From positions 1 through 5,906 of the forward strand of contig CAJBVC010000603.1 of assembly GCA_903958915.1 (NCBI GenBank): a stretch of DNA of 5,906 nucleotides, given 5' to 3'. The position numbers were made by a program, and so were the translations under genes. Below are positions 5,615 to 5,906 of the stretch, one piece after another. Below the pieces are notes generated by a model. That model was not told where the DNA came from, did not search any database, and was given only the letters and a program-made list of their open reading frames with translations. The stretch is from an uncultured beta proteobacterium (GTDB taxonomy: Bacteria; Pseudomonadota; Gammaproteobacteria; Burkholderiales; Burkholderiaceae_C). The first letter of the stretch is position 1; each line of letters begins with the position of its first letter.

Positions 5615-5906
5615 TCAATGACCTGTGTGCGGATCGGCGGACTTCACACTGGTGATGACCCATTCACCCGGTTTGCGCTCAACAAACTCTATGGAGACCT
5701 TGGCGCCAGGCTTCAGGCTCTTTAACAAGGATGCATTGGCCACCTGAAATTCCATGGTCATCGCAGGCCAATTGAGGCTGGCTACCGGGGCGTGGTGAAC
5801 GGTGACCGTTCCCGCCGCAGCATCCAGGTCTTCTACGGTGCCTTGCGCTTGGTTACTAACACCTTTCGCAGCGGGCTGCCCGAACCCTGCTACTGCGGCC
5901 TTGAGA
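5615..5906 (-). CDS. cusB: CusB-type periplasmic adaptor, 3' end, with fused CusF-like copper-binding domain (partial)
   Basis: Only the last 96 residues are in the window; the gene continues beyond the right edge. Residues about 20-88 form a CusF-like domain: GTVEDLDAAAGTVTVHHAPV, then SLNWPAMTMEF, then LLKSLKPGAKVSIEF. H38, W46, M49 and M51 reproduce the spacing of the Cu(I)/Ag(I) site of E. coli CusF (H36, W44, M47, M49). The opening residues LKAAVAGFGQPAA resemble the end of a CusB adaptor plus a linker, suggesting CusF fused to the C-terminus of CusB, a known arrangement in Burkholderiales. A free-standing CusF whose start lies off the window is the alternative; no start codon is visible in this part. 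The product acts in the periplasm, handing metal to CusA, encoded 13 nt downstream in the same operon. Confidence 0.82.
   Translation of the reverse strand, partial: LKAAVAGFGQPAAKGVSNQAQGTVEDLDAAAGTVTVHHAPVASLNWPAMTMEFQVANASLLKSLKPGAKVSIEFVERKPGEWVITSVKSADPHTGH

Noticed and set aside
1..5906. CRISPR array or complete insertion sequence
   Set aside because: No regularly spaced repeats, no transposase frame and no paired terminal inverted repeats were seen.

Overview
The window looks like the edge of an accessory region in a betaproteobacterium, probably a Comamonadaceae-type Burkholderiales (Rhodoferax, Polaromonas or Acidovorax relatives). This placement rests on the protein flavours, the moderately high GC, and an intergenic segment (about 1363-1420) that resembles a short dispersed repeat I associate with that family. 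It is inference, not a database result. Every recognisable protein gene lies on the minus strand; the only plus-strand gene is the tRNA.

Layout from left to right. Positions 1-67 are the 3' part of a tRNA-Pro(GGG), followed by a strong intrinsic terminator (76-115). Positions 116-545 hold no intact gene. They contain an apparent gene remnant resembling the C-terminus of an XRE/HigA-type antitoxin (430-546), an unassigned stop-free frame (133-429), and a cluster of hairpins. Next comes a type II toxin-antitoxin pair, a Phd/YefM-like antitoxin (best start GTG at 1072) and a RelE/ParE-family toxin (543-818). A mostly non-coding stretch (1091-1515) carries two divergent promoter candidates that share a 9-bp sequence, a palindrome, a possible small plus-strand ORF, and the dispersed repeat. 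A second toxin-antitoxin pair of the MazEF/ChpSB type follows (1516-2111).

Positions 2185-2457 are the C-terminal catalytic remnant of a tyrosine-recombinase integrase. It abuts, in the same reading frame, the stop codon of a full-length CusA-type Cu(I)/Ag(I) RND efflux pump (2464-5601). Upstream of cusA, separated by 13 nt, is the 3' end of a periplasmic adaptor gene (5615 to the right edge) whose C-terminus carries a CusF-like copper-binding domain.

How the parts fit together. CusB (with CusF) and CusA would form the periplasmic and inner-membrane parts of a tripartite copper/silver export system; the outer-membrane part and regulators are outside the window. The tRNA, the broken integrase and two addiction modules are typical of the end of an integrated element. 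The integrase was truncated by a rearrangement whose breakpoint lies within a few bases of the cusA stop. I do not see a clearly new system. The least explained parts are the divergent-promoter region at 1108-1376 and the remnants at 133-546.
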